From an uncultured Shewanella sp. (GTDB lineage: Bacteria > Pseudomonadota > Gammaproteobacteria > Enterobacterales > Shewanellaceae): DNA of 50,458 nt. The notes below the pieces were generated by a model. It did not search any database. It was not told the DNA's origin and saw only the letters and a list, made by a program, of their open reading frames with translations. Shown one piece after another: positions 1 through 8,863 of the stretch. The position numbers and the translations under genes were made by a program. Position 1 is the first letter of the stretch; each line of letters begins with the position of its first letter. The stretch is from positions 1 to 50,458 of the forward strand of contig NZ_CANLZC010000030.1 of the NCBI RefSeq assembly GCF_947495455.1. The letters run 5' to 3'.

Positions 1-97
1 TAACTTGGCTCACTTCACAATCAGTATTCATTGTTTATGAGCCAGAAAAGTGGGGATCCCTCAGTCACGGGTATATACTGCTTCTCGTTTCATTTTT

Positions 98-2470
98 TTA
101 TTTCTGTCCGCCACAACCTCCGCAACAGCTGCCCTGCTCTTTTTCGTGCGCATCAGAGTTAATGTTACCATTACCTGTTAACACTTCTCCCAGCGGCGCT
201 TCACTGTAAATGACCTGTTGAGCATAGGTTGGGGCATCATCAATATAAAACACACCTTTGACCACTTGCCAAGTCACAGCTAAACCACCAATGATAAATA
301 CCACATCGCCTATGGTTCGAACCCAACGCAAAGTTTGCAATAAGTCGCTTTGCATAAAGGCCTCACTGCGAGCATACCAAAATCCATTAGTGGCACTGGC
401 AATAAACTGAAGCACTCCGATAGGCAACAAACTGGTAAACAACATGAGGGCTAAGCCCGTATTCATCCACCAAAAAGCGGTTTTCATGATTTTTTCATCA
501 AGTACTAACTTAGGCCGAATATAACGTAAAATCAGAATCACAAAGCCTAGGGCTAAGAAACCATAAACACCAAATAAAGCTGCATGGGCATGAGTTGAAG
601 TCGTATTGAGTCCTTGAATGTAATACAATGAAACCGGTGGATTAATCATAAAACCAAACACACCCGCGCCCAACATGTTCCAAAAGGCCACGGCGACAAA
701 GAAAAGCAAAGGCCATTTAATTTTTGCCATCCAAGGCGCTTTTTGCTGTAAGCGCCAATGCTCAAAAGCCTCATAACCCAGCACAATTAATGGCACAACT
801 TCTAGTGCACTGAAGGTCGCTCCAACCGCCATAACAGGGGTTGTGGTTCCCGCAAAATACATATGATGAAAAGTGCCAGGGATCCCGCCTAGCATAAATA
901 AGGATGCTGAGGCCAATGACGCCGCTGTGGCCATTTTCTTAGACACTAACCCCATACTGCAAAAAATAAACGCCAGCGCCGTGGTTGCAAACACTTCAAA
1001 GAAACCTTCAACCCATAAATGGACTATCCACCAGCGCCAATATTCCATGATAGAGATATGGGTACGCTCCCCATAAAAGAAGCCTGCACCATAAAATAAC
1101 CCCATGGCAGCAATTGATGCTGTGAGTAGTGCCAGTAAATTTTTATCACCACCTTGACGCAGTGCTGGCACAAGGCCTCTTAACATCAATACTAGCCAGA
1201 GTACAATGCCGGTGAATTTACCGATTTGCCATAAACGGCCTAAATCGACATATTCATAGCCTTGATGCCCAAGCCAAAAGCTCCATTCATGTGGCATGAT
1301 CTGTGCGATGGCAAAATAATTGCCTGTCAATGCGCCGATAACGACCAAGACAAGTGCCCAAAATAAAATGTCCACGCCCAATTTTTGGTATTTAGGATCT
1401 TTTCCGCCATTGATTATGGGCGCTAAAAATAGTCCCGCCGCTAAAAAACCTGTTGCAATCCAAAATAACGCCGCCTGAATATGCCAAGTACGCACTAGAC
1501 TATAAGGGAGCCACTGAGCGGTGTCGATACCAAAAAAGCTCTGTCCCTCAACAGTGTAATGGGCTGTAAAACCACCGATAAAAATCTGAAATGTAAAGAG
1601 CCCAACCACCAGTAATAAATACTTACCTAACGCCTTTTGCGATGGCGTGAGTTGCAGTAAGGTTAATTGATCTGTTTTCGGCGCCTCTTGCTCATCTTCT
1701 TCTTTTCGTAAAAAAGCCCAAGCCCAGACTAATCCACCTATTCCCGCGATCAGTAAAACCACACTCACGACAGACCAAATAATATTCTCCGCAGTAGGAA
1801 GATTATTAATTAACGGCTCATGGGGCCAATTATTGGTATAGGTCGCTCCTCCATCCTGCCGCTCAGTCGAAGCTGCCCATGCTGTCCAAAAGAAAAACTC
1901 CGTTAACCGCTCACGCCTTTGCAAATCAGGCAAAGTCATTTCTTTCATTGCATAATGTTGCCGCGTTAACTGTAACTCAGGTGAATCACCAAATAAGGCC
2001 ATATAGTGATCGGCCGTTAACGCCATCGCGGCCAAACGACGCTCACTTAATACTAAGCTATCAGTGGTTTTATCATATGTATTAGTGCGGTAAGCTTGAG
2101 TCAACTGATATTGCAAGGCATTTTGTTGCTCACCGGATAAGGAGTCATAGGGCTGGAAATACAATTCCTTCGCGGCTAGATTAAGCCAATGCATCAACTC
2201 TCTATGTAACCAATCCGCCGTCCAGTCGGGAGCTTGATAAGCCCCATGACCCCAGATACTGCCAAGCTGCATGCCCCCAACCGACTGCCAGGCGGTTTGT
2301 CCATCTAAAATACTGTCTTTGGTCATTAATAACTGACCTTGTTCATTGACCACTCTATTGGGAATAGGAGGTGCAGAGCGGTATATCTCTTGACCAAAAT
2401 ACCCTAATACACTAAAAGTAATACTTAAAATAGCAATAAGTATCCACCACAATTTATAATACTGACGCAT
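98..2470 (-). CDS. norB: quinol-dependent nitric oxide reductase (qNOR)
   Basis: This inner-membrane enzyme reduces two NO to N2O with electrons from quinol. The 790-residue product has the qNOR layout: an N-terminal membrane helix, a periplasmic domain of about 200 residues, then a heme-copper-type polytopic core. HLWVEGFFE (first His near residue 484) and HHMYFAGT (near 535) fit the metal ligands of the NOR active site, and HAHAALFG further on fits the heme ligands. The ATG at 2470 is chosen over an upstream TTG because GGAGGGTGG lies six bases before it. The gene is divergent from nsrR and two NsrR-type palindromes lie between them, so NO induction is likely. The C-terminus ends in an unusual cysteine-rich tail (GSCCGGCGGQK). 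The family call is very secure; detoxification as the main role is inferred because no other denitrification genes are present here. Confidence 0.95.
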   Translation of the reverse strand: MRQYYKLWWILIAILSITFSVLGYFGQEIYRSAPPIPNRVVNEQGQLLMTKDSILDGQTAWQSVGGMQLGSIWGHGAYQAPDWTADWLHRELMHWLNLAAKELYFQPYDSLSGEQQNALQYQLTQAYRTNTYDKTTDSLVLSERRLAAMALTADHYMALFGDSPELQLTRQHYAMKEMTLPDLQRRERLTEFFFWTAWAASTERQDGGATYTNNWPHEPLINNLPTAENIIWSVVSVVLLIAGIGGLVWAWAFLRKEEDEQEAPKTDQLTLLQLTPSQKALGKYLLLVVGLFTFQIFIGGFTAHYTVEGQSFFGIDTAQWLPYSLVRTWHIQAALFWIATGFLAAGLFLAPIINGGKDPKYQKLGVDILFWALVLVVIGALTGNYFAIAQIMPHEWSFWLGHQGYEYVDLGRLWQIGKFTGIVLWLVLMLRGLVPALRQGGDKNLLALLTASIAAMGLFYGAGFFYGERTHISIMEYWRWWIVHLWVEGFFEVFATTALAFIFCSMGLVSKKMATAASLASASLFMLGGIPGTFHHMYFAGTTTPVMAVGATFSALEVVPLIVLGYEAFEHWRLQQKAPWMAKIKWPLLFFVAVAFWNMLGAGVFGFMINPPVSLYYIQGLNTTSTHAHAALFGVYGFLALGFVILILRYIRPKLVLDEKIMKTAFWWMNTGLALMLFTSLLPIGVLQFIASATNGFWYARSEAFMQSDLLQTLRWVRTIGDVVFIIGGLAVTWQVVKGVFYIDDAPTYAQQVIYSEAPLGEVLTGNGNINSDAHEKEQGSCCGGCGGQK

Positions 2471-2528
2471 AACCACCCTCCAGAGAAGCTGAATATCGAG
2501 CAAATAACATATTCCCTATATCAATATG

Positions 2529-2552
2529 TTGCTTTAATGTTTGCTTTAATGT
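2529..2552. repeat. 12-bp tandem duplication upstream of norB
   Basis: The unit TTGCTTTAATGT occurs twice in perfect tandem and is followed by a third partial TTGC. It sits about 60 to 80 bases upstream of the norB start codon, between the start and the NsrR-type operators, so it probably falls within the promoter or untranslated leader. No function can be assigned from sequence alone. Confidence 0.6.
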
Positions 2553-2674
2553 TTGCAGTAAGTAGATTAAATATTCCGTCAATCCATGGAGACATAAAGG
2601 ATGCGTATCATTAAGTGCTTTAAACAAGGCAAATACCTAACTGCACTCGATGAACTTTATCCTCAAACGACTTA

Positions 2675-2697
2675 AAGATGCATTTATATTACATCTT
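2675..2697. promoter_or_regulatory. NsrR-type operator 1
   Basis: The site has the 11-1-11 form of known NsrR operators: AAGATGCATTT, one base, then TATTACATCTT, whose reverse complement is AAGATGTAATA. The left half equals the enterobacterial NsrR half-site consensus. The palindrome extends outward to 13-bp arms (2668-2680 and 2692-2704). It lies about 205 bases from the norB start and 130 bases from nsrR. Confidence 0.8.
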
Positions 2698-2723
2698 TAA
2701 GTCGAGTTTACTGCTCGCCTTTT

Positions 2724-2746
2724 AAGATGTAAACTATATACATGTT
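2724..2746. promoter_or_regulatory. NsrR-type operator 2
   Basis: A second 11-1-11 element, AAGATGTAAAC, one base, ATATACATGTT, begins 49 bases after the start of the first. Its left half keeps the AAGATG core and the right half reads AACATG on the other strand, so it is somewhat weaker. It lies on the nsrR side of the intergenic region, which suggests autoregulation in addition to control of norB. Confidence 0.65.
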
Positions 2747-2752
2747 ATAAAT

Positions 2753-2766
2753 GTGATCGCGATCTA
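2753..2766. promoter_or_regulatory. possible FNR/CRP-type site
   Basis: GTGATCGCGATCTA is a partial palindrome centred on CGCG with half-sites close to those of the CRP/FNR superfamily. It lies between NsrR-type operator 2 and the nsrR start codon. Redox or cAMP control of a nitric oxide gene is plausible, but the match is imperfect and the call is tentative. Confidence 0.3.
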
Positions 2767-2828
2767 ACATTGAATCTAAAATGACTGAAGCCATTTCCCA
2801 ACGTCATAATCAGTAAGGAATTCATCCT

Positions 2829-3269
2829 GTGCAAATCACCCGTTATACCGATTACTCATTGCGAGTATTAATTTATTTAGCCGTTAATAATAATGCCTTA
2901 TCCACAATAAAAGACATTGCCAATAGTTATGACATCTCTAAAAACCATTTGATGAAAATAGTACAAGATCTTAATATCAAAGGTTATATACTGGCCACAC
3001 GGGGTAAAAATGGCGGTATAAAACTCAAGCGTCGCCCCGTGGATATCAATATTGGTCAACTAGTCAGGCAAACAGAAAGCAAGAGTAACTTAGTGGAATG
3101 TTTCGGTAAGGATAATCATTGTGTGCTCACGCCAGCTTGCCAGCTTAAATCCATGTTTGCTAAAGCACAGGAAAGCTTTTATACCACTTTAGAAGCATTT
3201 ACTTTAGCCGATCTCATTGGCCACTCAAGCGACATAATCGCCATTCAAAAATTATTTATCCTGAAGTGA
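2829..3269 (+). CDS. nsrR: NO-sensing transcriptional repressor NsrR
   Basis: This is a Rrf2-family iron-sulfur repressor of nitric oxide stress genes. The 146-residue product begins MQITRYTDYSLR, like other NsrR proteins, and has an N-terminal winged helix. RGKNGGIKL marks the wing, and three cysteines at residues 91, 98 and 104 (CX6CX5C) fit the cluster-binding set of NsrR. The start is a GTG, supported by alignment to the family N-terminus and by AAGGA about eight bases upstream. It is divergent from norB, its likely target, with two matching palindromes in between. RirA, IscR and other Rrf2 proteins are less likely given the operator sequence and the neighbour. Confidence 0.93.
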   Translation: MQITRYTDYSLRVLIYLAVNNNALSTIKDIANSYDISKNHLMKIVQDLNIKGYILATRGKNGGIKLKRRPVDINIGQLVRQTESKSNLVECFGKDNHCVLTPACQLKSMFAKAQESFYTTLEAFTLADLIGHSSDIIAIQKLFILK

Positions 3270-3344
3270 ATAGGGATTTTATCACCTTTTAGCAAAATTA
3301 AACCTTCCATCCCCCTAAAGGTAGGTTGTTTTTGAACCATAGAA

Positions 3345-3358
3345 TTGACATTCATCAA
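3345..3358. promoter_or_regulatory. FNR/EtrA-like palindrome
   Basis: TTGACATTCATCAA differs from the FNR consensus (TTGAT, four bases, ATCAA) at one position. It lies about 200 bases upstream of the candidate promoter at 3543-3571, which is far for direct activation of that promoter. The rest of the 379-base gap between nsrR and the next gene is AT-rich and shows no further gene. Confidence 0.35.
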
Positions 3359-3542
3359 GTGATAAATAACGAATCTTTTGTATGAAAAATGTGAATTCAT
3401 GTAGCATTTAGCAGGCCTTTCACTTAAACAGATCACCTTGAATGATAGTTAAGTCATAGAATAAAAAGATAACCAATTAAAAATTAAGCTAAATAACTGG
3501 CCTTTAAAAGGTCAAATAAACAACGCCCAAGAAGAAACATTA

Positions 3543-3571
3543 TTGAAACATTTATCCAACACCGCTATACT
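3543..3571 (+). promoter_or_regulatory. sigma-70 type promoter
   Basis: TTGAAA at 3543-3548 and TATACT at 3566-3571 are separated by exactly 17 bases. They precede the start codon at 3649 by about 78 bases. This is a good housekeeping promoter for the large exported protein. Confidence 0.6.
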
Positions 3572-3648
3572 CCCGCGTCGTTAAAAAAGAAAACTTCTAT
3601 TACTCTCAATGAAAAATATTGCTGCTTTAAACAGTCAAAAGGATTTGC

Positions 3649-6600
3649 ATGAAACACGTTAAAAAATTAGCACTCGTGACTCTACTCTCAGCCCACTACT
3701 CACACGCCCAAGAACAAACTCCACAGTTTTCGACTCATACACTTAGTGAAAACCAGCAAAAAAATCAACAACGAACAATTCAATTAGGTGACATTAAAGC
3801 TTGGCATTCAGGCACAATTAATGCGCTGAATGAATTATCATCCAGTGGCCATAAAGTACTAGGCTGGGATAAAAATCAGCACTACATTGCATTATTTAGC
3901 ACTGAAACTGCAAGTCCAACATTATTAACTGAGGCCAACCTTAATCGTTTAGGCCATGAATACAACAATATCAATCAGGTTGAACTTATCAATGAAGGCA
4001 CACAAGTGCTTATTTGGGGAAGTATAAAAGTATATACCGAAGATGATCGTTATGACACAGAGCCTAGACTAAGCTTATTTTCATTTGATGACACATTTAG
4101 CTTGATAGAAGAGCATTCTCTTAAACTCAATAACAATTATTCCAAAATGACGGTCTTTAATGACCATTTTTTACTATCAGAGTATTACAATAATACTCTC
4201 TTTTATGTTGAAAATGATAAGCTCATCGAAAGTACTACTATTAATAGTAACCTTCTTCCCGATACCATTCGTTCATCTTGTATTGATAAAACGACAGATC
4301 ACCTCTTTTTAGCAGGTTACGGTAATACTTGGAGCAATCAACCTGCATTATCTGTGTTTAAACTGAATGAAACTAATCATCAATTGACTCATAAGCTAAG
4401 CTACAACAACGATAGCCATTATTATGTCACCTGTGAAGATAGCAATAATATTCTGATCCAGAGCGACTGGACAATCACGAACTTAGCATACAATATTAAT
4501 GACAATACCTTAACTGAGAAGTGGCAACTTAATACTTATAATGATCTTGGCAATGATTACGAGCTCGAGAGTGCGTCAATCAATAATAATACCCTTTACT
4601 TTAATAAAAGCACTTATAACCCCAATTCAAATATGACCAGTTTTTCTGTCAATGATACTGGACTAAGCTTAATTGAACAAACCAGCATTGTTAATGGTAA
4701 TTATGGCAACCCTGCTTATCTTGAGCATATACTATTCAATAACGGCCAGTTAATTGGACTTGCAACGGATATGAAGGCACTGTTTATCAGTCAAGTTAAC
4801 GATAATGCCACCATCAATTCCACGCAATTATTAAAAGATGGCCAACTCAATACACCCTATATTGCTAATGTTGAGCATTCATTACTTTCTGCTGATGGAG
4901 AACAGTTATTTTTACTCGATCAAAATAATAACAAGCTCCATTTGCTCATCAAAGATGATTCTCAATCCTTTGTTCATGCTAAAGCCATTGATCTCTCCTC
5001 TTTCAATGATGACAACATTCTCTACAACAGCCAGCTGCTCCTCACAAACGATAATCAGCTGATCATAGCCGGTGACTCTAACTACCTAGTCTTTACACTG
5101 AACGAGCAAGATACATTATCATTTGTGTATCAAGGAAGTTATTCGAATAGCAATGATAGCGATTTAAACATATTTGAAATTAAATTCAACCAAGACAACA
5201 ACATATTAATGGCTGTAGATTATAATACCTTGTATTTTTTCAAATTCAACGAACAATCGAAATTTGAATTAATTACATCCATTGAAAATGAAAATAATGA
5301 TTTTTATTATGCAAAACTGAAGACATTAGGCCAATATTTCTACACAATAGATGAGGATAGTATCACCACATTTATTTATGATGATCAATCAAATACCTTA
5401 AGTCAAGCCGCCCAAATGGCCATACCTTATGGCACACATGATGTCCTCTTAACAGAAAATAACCTGTATTTTTATAATTACAATAGTCGATCCATACAAG
5501 CCTATAGGAAACAAGATAATGGTGAACTCACATTATTATCTTTATCTCCCCTTGAACAAAATAATCGTGACTTTACCTTAATGAGCCCTTATTTGGCTGT
5601 ATCATTGAACAATTATACTGACAGTATTCATTTTTATCATATCGACCCCAAAACAGGTATATGGTCTGCAAGTGAACAAACATTACCACTGCCTTCAAGA
5701 AATAACCTTGACTTTATCCCTACTAATCATCACTTTTTAAAAGAGATTAATTTACTGCAAAACAATACAATTAAAGAAGTCTATCAATTACCCGTACAAC
5801 GGGCGCCACTTATTCACAGCCAAAAAGATAAATATACATTTTTAACTGGCAGTCAAATTACGCTTGACCTATCAAGCCTATTTATTGAAGAAGATACAGA
5901 TGATACCTTAACCTTTAGTGTGAAAGGTTTACCTCAAGAACTCAGCCTGAATGAGCATAACCATATTGTAGGTGCAGTCTCTCAAGCGACTTCAGGCGTC
6001 TTAACCATCACGGCAACCGATAAAGATGAATTGACCACAGACTTCAACTTTGAATATGACATTCAAGACGCCGCTTTTGACACAGACTTGAATACACTGA
6101 TTGTTAATCCAAATCAAGCCATTTCACTTGATCTCGTGACACACTTCTTTGGTAAAGAGAGTCAATTAAATACCAGTGACATGACATTTACATTGCGATC
6201 CGGTGAAGCCATGACCGAAGGCAATACTGCAACTTCCCCCCTAACTTTAACTGAAAATGGGTTATTAACGGGTACATTAATCGATACAGGGCTACATAGC
6301 ATGATGATTGCCGTCACATTAGATGAAGGCATTGAACATATCGTCACCCTAGATATTCAAGTGAATGCCGCACCGATAGTATTAGAAAATAAACATTTTG
6401 CTTTTCAGTCATCTCAATCAGTGACCATTGATTTAAATACGATATTTAGCGATCCTGAAGGCAGCGCACTCACCTTTGAAGCGTCAAGCTTACCCAGTGG
6501 GCTAACCTTATCAACTGAAGGGATAATCAGTGGTTCAGTCAAACAATCAGGGCATTATAGTTTTACCGTTAAAGCAGTTGATGAAATGGCGCTAAGCACA

Positions 6601-6717
6601 GAAACCAGCATCAGTCTCGATATCGAGTCGGATGATTCAGGTGGTAGCCTAAGTATGATGTCACTCTTATTGTTATCTTTATTTGGCATGAAGCGTAAAA
6701 AAACTAAACTGAAATAA
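3649..6717 (+). CDS. large exported GlyGly-CTERM protein with Ig/cadherin-like domains
   Basis: The 1022-residue product has a signal peptide (MKHVKKLALVTLLSAHYSHA). About 700 residues rich in Asn, Asp, Tyr and Phe follow, and their short repeating beta-strand pattern looks like a propeller. Residues about 715-990 form three putative Ig or cadherin-like modules; a phrase like LPSGLTLSTEGIISGSV is typical of dystroglycan-type domains. The end is SDDSGGSLSMMSLLLLSLFG followed by MKRKKTKLK, the three-part GlyGly-CTERM signal (Gly-Gly, hydrophobic helix, basic tail). Such proteins are known to be exported by type II secretion and cut by a rhombosortase; no rhombosortase gene is in this window. 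AAAGGA precedes the ATG. It appears monocistronic. The ligand or role is unknown. Confidence 0.85.
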   Translation: MKHVKKLALVTLLSAHYSHAQEQTPQFSTHTLSENQQKNQQRTIQLGDIKAWHSGTINALNELSSSGHKVLGWDKNQHYIALFSTETASPTLLTEANLNRLGHEYNNINQVELINEGTQVLIWGSIKVYTEDDRYDTEPRLSLFSFDDTFSLIEEHSLKLNNNYSKMTVFNDHFLLSEYYNNTLFYVENDKLIESTTINSNLLPDTIRSSCIDKTTDHLFLAGYGNTWSNQPALSVFKLNETNHQLTHKLSYNNDSHYYVTCEDSNNILIQSDWTITNLAYNINDNTLTEKWQLNTYNDLGNDYELESASINNNTLYFNKSTYNPNSNMTSFSVNDTGLSLIEQTSIVNGNYGNPAYLEHILFNNGQLIGLATDMKALFISQVNDNATINSTQLLKDGQLNTPYIANVEHSLLSADGEQLFLLDQNNNKLHLLIKDDSQSFVHAKAIDLSSFNDDNILYNSQLLLTNDNQLIIAGDSNYLVFTLNEQDTLSFVYQGSYSNSNDSDLNIFEIKFNQDNNILMAVDYNTLYFFKFNEQSKFELITSIENENNDFYYAKLKTLGQYFYTIDEDSITTFIYDDQSNTLSQAAQMAIPYGTHDVLLTENNLYFYNYNSRSIQAYRKQDNGELTLLSLSPLEQNNRDFTLMSPYLAVSLNNYTDSIHFYHIDPKTGIWSASEQTLPLPSRNNLDFIPTNHHFLKEINLLQNNTIKEVYQLPVQRAPLIHSQKDKYTFLTGSQITLDLSSLFIEEDTDDTLTFSVKGLPQELSLNEHNHIVGAVSQATSGVLTITATDKDELTTDFNFEYDIQDAAFDTDLNTLIVNPNQAISLDLVTHFFGKESQLNTSDMTFTLRSGEAMTEGNTATSPLTLTENGLLTGTLIDTGLHSMMIAVTLDEGIEHIVTLDIQVNAAPIVLENKHFAFQSSQSVTIDLNTIFSDPEGSALTFEASSLPSGLTLSTEGIISGSVKQSGHYSFTVKAVDEMALSTETSISLDIESDDSGGSLSMMSLLLLSLFGMKRKKTKLK

Positions 6718-6739
6718 ACACAGTATTCAATTAGTTTTT

Positions 6740-6782
6740 ACACACAAGAGAACAGCCGATAATGGGCTGTGCCCTTGTGTGT
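6740..6782. terminator. hairpin between convergent genes
   Basis: ACACACAAG at 6740 pairs with CTTGTGTGT at 6774-6782, and inside it CAGCC pairs with GGCTG. It stands between the end of the GlyGly-CTERM gene and the stop of the convergent export operon. It may act in both directions, but neither side has a clear U-tract, so efficiency is doubtful. Confidence 0.45.
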
Positions 6783-6785
6783 CTG

Positions 6786-7937
6786 TTAATCCAGAGATTT
6801 CTTAAAACGGATCGATGCCACAATCAAACCTAAAATAGTAAAACCTAATAACCATAAACTATCGTACATCATTCCTAATACATCCGCATCACGCAGCACC
6901 ACGCCACGGATTAACCGCATAAAATGGGTCGCAGGTAATGCTTCAGCAATCCACTGCGCCGCCACAGGCATGCCTTCGTAAGGAAACATAAAACCCGATA
7001 ATAAAATGGAGGGCAGTAATAGAAAAAAGGTCAGCTGCATGGCTTGCATTTGTGTTTTTGCAATAGTGGATAAAATGAGTCCAAGCACTAAACTGGCGGA
7101 AATAAACAATAGAGTCACTATCAACAATTGCCAGATACTGCCATTTATCGGTACATTGAAAAATAAATGCCCTGATCCGATAATAATCCCCATTTGCACT
7201 AATCCAACAAAAATATAAGGGATAATTTTGCCTATCATCAACTCAATTGAACGAATTGGAGTTGTGATCAATAGCTCTAAGTTACCTTTTTCTTGTTCCC
7301 TCACAATAGAAATGGCGGTAAACATAATCATGGTCATAGTTAAAATAATGCCCACTATGCCTGGCACAATATTCACCGCAGAACGCTGCTCAGGATTATA
7401 AAACTGCACCACTTCAAAGACCGCAGCGGTTTGGTTCTTAGGATAATCCGTTAAATTAATCATGGGCATATTTCTAAGCTGCATAATGGCGCTTGCAATG
7501 GTCGTATCTGAGCCATCCACCACCCATTGCCCAATAGGACGGTTCAATGAATATTCAAATTGAGGTGTTTCACCACTGTGAGACTCGGCCACTAATTTTT
7601 TGGCATAGCGATTAATCAAATCACCTGGAATGATCAGCGCCGCTTTTACTTTGCCATCGGTGATCCCTTGCATGGCTTCTTCTGGAGTCGAATATTGCTC
7701 AATAAAATTAACCACTTGAGTTGCCGATATAGAATCGATTAATAAATGTGAAAAAACAGAACTGGCTTGATCCACCACGGCAACAGGAATGTGCCTAACG
7801 GTGGTATTAATGGCATAACCAAATAATATCAACTGCACTAAAGGCAAGATCACCACCATGGCAAAAGTCACTCTGTCTCGAATAAGCTCAATGCATTCTT
7901 TATATGTCACCGCTTTAATACGATTAAGCCCTTTCAT
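6786..7937 (-). CDS. ABC-2 type transporter permease (YbhR/YbhS-like)
   Basis: This is the membrane subunit of an ABC-2 exporter, 383 residues, with one N-terminal helix, a periplasmic domain of about 150 residues and five or six C-terminal helices. SIVREQEKGNLELLITTPI is the conserved cytoplasmic segment after the first core helix. The ATG at 7937 has AAGGGG upstream and overlaps the ATPase stop codon (ATGA), so translation is coupled. Together with the ATPase and the HlyD-like lipoprotein it resembles the E. coli YbhGFSR multidrug export system, but there is one permease here, probably acting as a homodimer. The substrate cannot be read from sequence. Confidence 0.88.
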   Translation of the reverse strand: MKGLNRIKAVTYKECIELIRDRVTFAMVVILPLVQLILFGYAINTTVRHIPVAVVDQASSVFSHLLIDSISATQVVNFIEQYSTPEEAMQGITDGKVKAALIIPGDLINRYAKKLVAESHSGETPQFEYSLNRPIGQWVVDGSDTTIASAIMQLRNMPMINLTDYPKNQTAAVFEVVQFYNPEQRSAVNIVPGIVGIILTMTMIMFTAISIVREQEKGNLELLITTPIRSIELMIGKIIPYIFVGLVQMGIIIGSGHLFFNVPINGSIWQLLIVTLLFISASLVLGLILSTIAKTQMQAMQLTFFLLLPSILLSGFMFPYEGMPVAAQWIAEALPATHFMRLIRGVVLRDADVLGMMYDSLWLLGFTILGLIVASIRFKKSLD

Positions 7938-8863
7938 TGACGCCCCTTGCCTGTGCAATTAACAAACACATCTTCAAGACTTGGGCGAACAATTTTTATA
8001 TCGCGAATTTGCATTTGATTCGGTATTTTCTCCTTTAACCACGACACAGGTTCGGCAATAGTATCCTTGATCAATACTCTAAGATGTACACCTTGCTGCG
8101 CCACAGAAATAACCGAATCAAACTGTATGAGCTTTTCTTTTAATAGCCTTAGCCCTTCACCGCCCAGCTCGACTATCTTAGCGCCCATATCTTGCATTAA
8201 CTGCTCTGGTGAACCATCAGCGCGCAAACATCCTGCTTCTAAAATAGCCAAAGAATGGCAGCGCTCAGCCTCATCCATATAATGGGTTGAAACCAAAATC
8301 GTTGAGCCCATATCGCAAATATCAAATAATCGCTCCCAGAACTCCCGTCTATTTTGAGGATCAACCGCTGAAGTAGGCTCATCGAGAAACAGTAACTCTG
8401 GTTTATGTAACGTCGCAGCCGCTAAGGCTAATCGCTGTTTCTGCCCACCACTTAAACTCCCCGCTCTTTGCTTTCGATGTGTATTCAATTCGTAAATACT
8501 GAGTAACTCTTCTACTCGCTTGCGCTCATTTTGCTTACTCAATCCAAAGACTTGAGCAATAAAGCGTAAATTCTCTTCTATGGTTAATTGCTCATACAAA
8601 GAAAATTTTTGTGGCATATACCCAATACGCAATCGCAAGGCTTCAATTTGACGAGGTAAATGTAAATTAAGCACATTGACACTGCCTTTAGTCGGCGTTA
8701 AAAGCCCTGTCAGTAGCCGAATACAGGTTGATTTACCACATCCATTAGGGCCTAAAAAGCCATAAATCTTGCCTCTCGGTACCTTGATGGTAAGATTATC
8801 AACCGCAGTAAAATCACCGAATTTTCGCGTCAACCCTTTTGCTTGGATGGCATATTCACTCAT
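7934..8863 (-). CDS. ABC transporter ATP-binding protein (YbhF-like)
   Basis: The 309-residue protein has a single nucleotide-binding domain: Walker A GPNGCGKST (around residue 39), the Q-loop in YMPQKF, signature LSGGQKQRL, Walker B LLFLDEPT and the switch histidine in STHYMDEA. About 90 C-terminal residues form the small extra domain usual in drug and Nod-factor type exporters. E. coli YbhF has two ATPase domains; this one has one, so it should dimerise. It overlaps both neighbours by four bases, the central gene of a tight three-gene operon. Confidence 0.92.
   Translation of the reverse strand: MSEYAIQAKGLTRKFGDFTAVDNLTIKVPRGKIYGFLGPNGCGKSTCIRLLTGLLTPTKGSVNVLNLHLPRQIEALRLRIGYMPQKFSLYEQLTIEENLRFIAQVFGLSKQNERKRVEELLSIYELNTHRKQRAGSLSGGQKQRLALAAATLHKPELLFLDEPTSAVDPQNRREFWERLFDICDMGSTILVSTHYMDEAERCHSLAILEAGCLRADGSPEQLMQDMGAKIVELGGEGLRLLKEKLIQFDSVISVAQQGVHLRVLIKDTIAEPVSWLKEKIPNQMQIRDIKIVRPSLEDVFVNCTGKGRQ

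Noticed and set aside
873..2085. Plus-strand reading frames inside the norB gene
   Set aside because: They are antisense to a gene with clear family motifs, have no ribosome sites and no protein-like composition.
3245..3436. A 63-residue minus-strand frame after nsrR
   Set aside because: It overlaps the nsrR end, has no ribosome site and no recognisable composition; the region more likely holds regulatory sequence.
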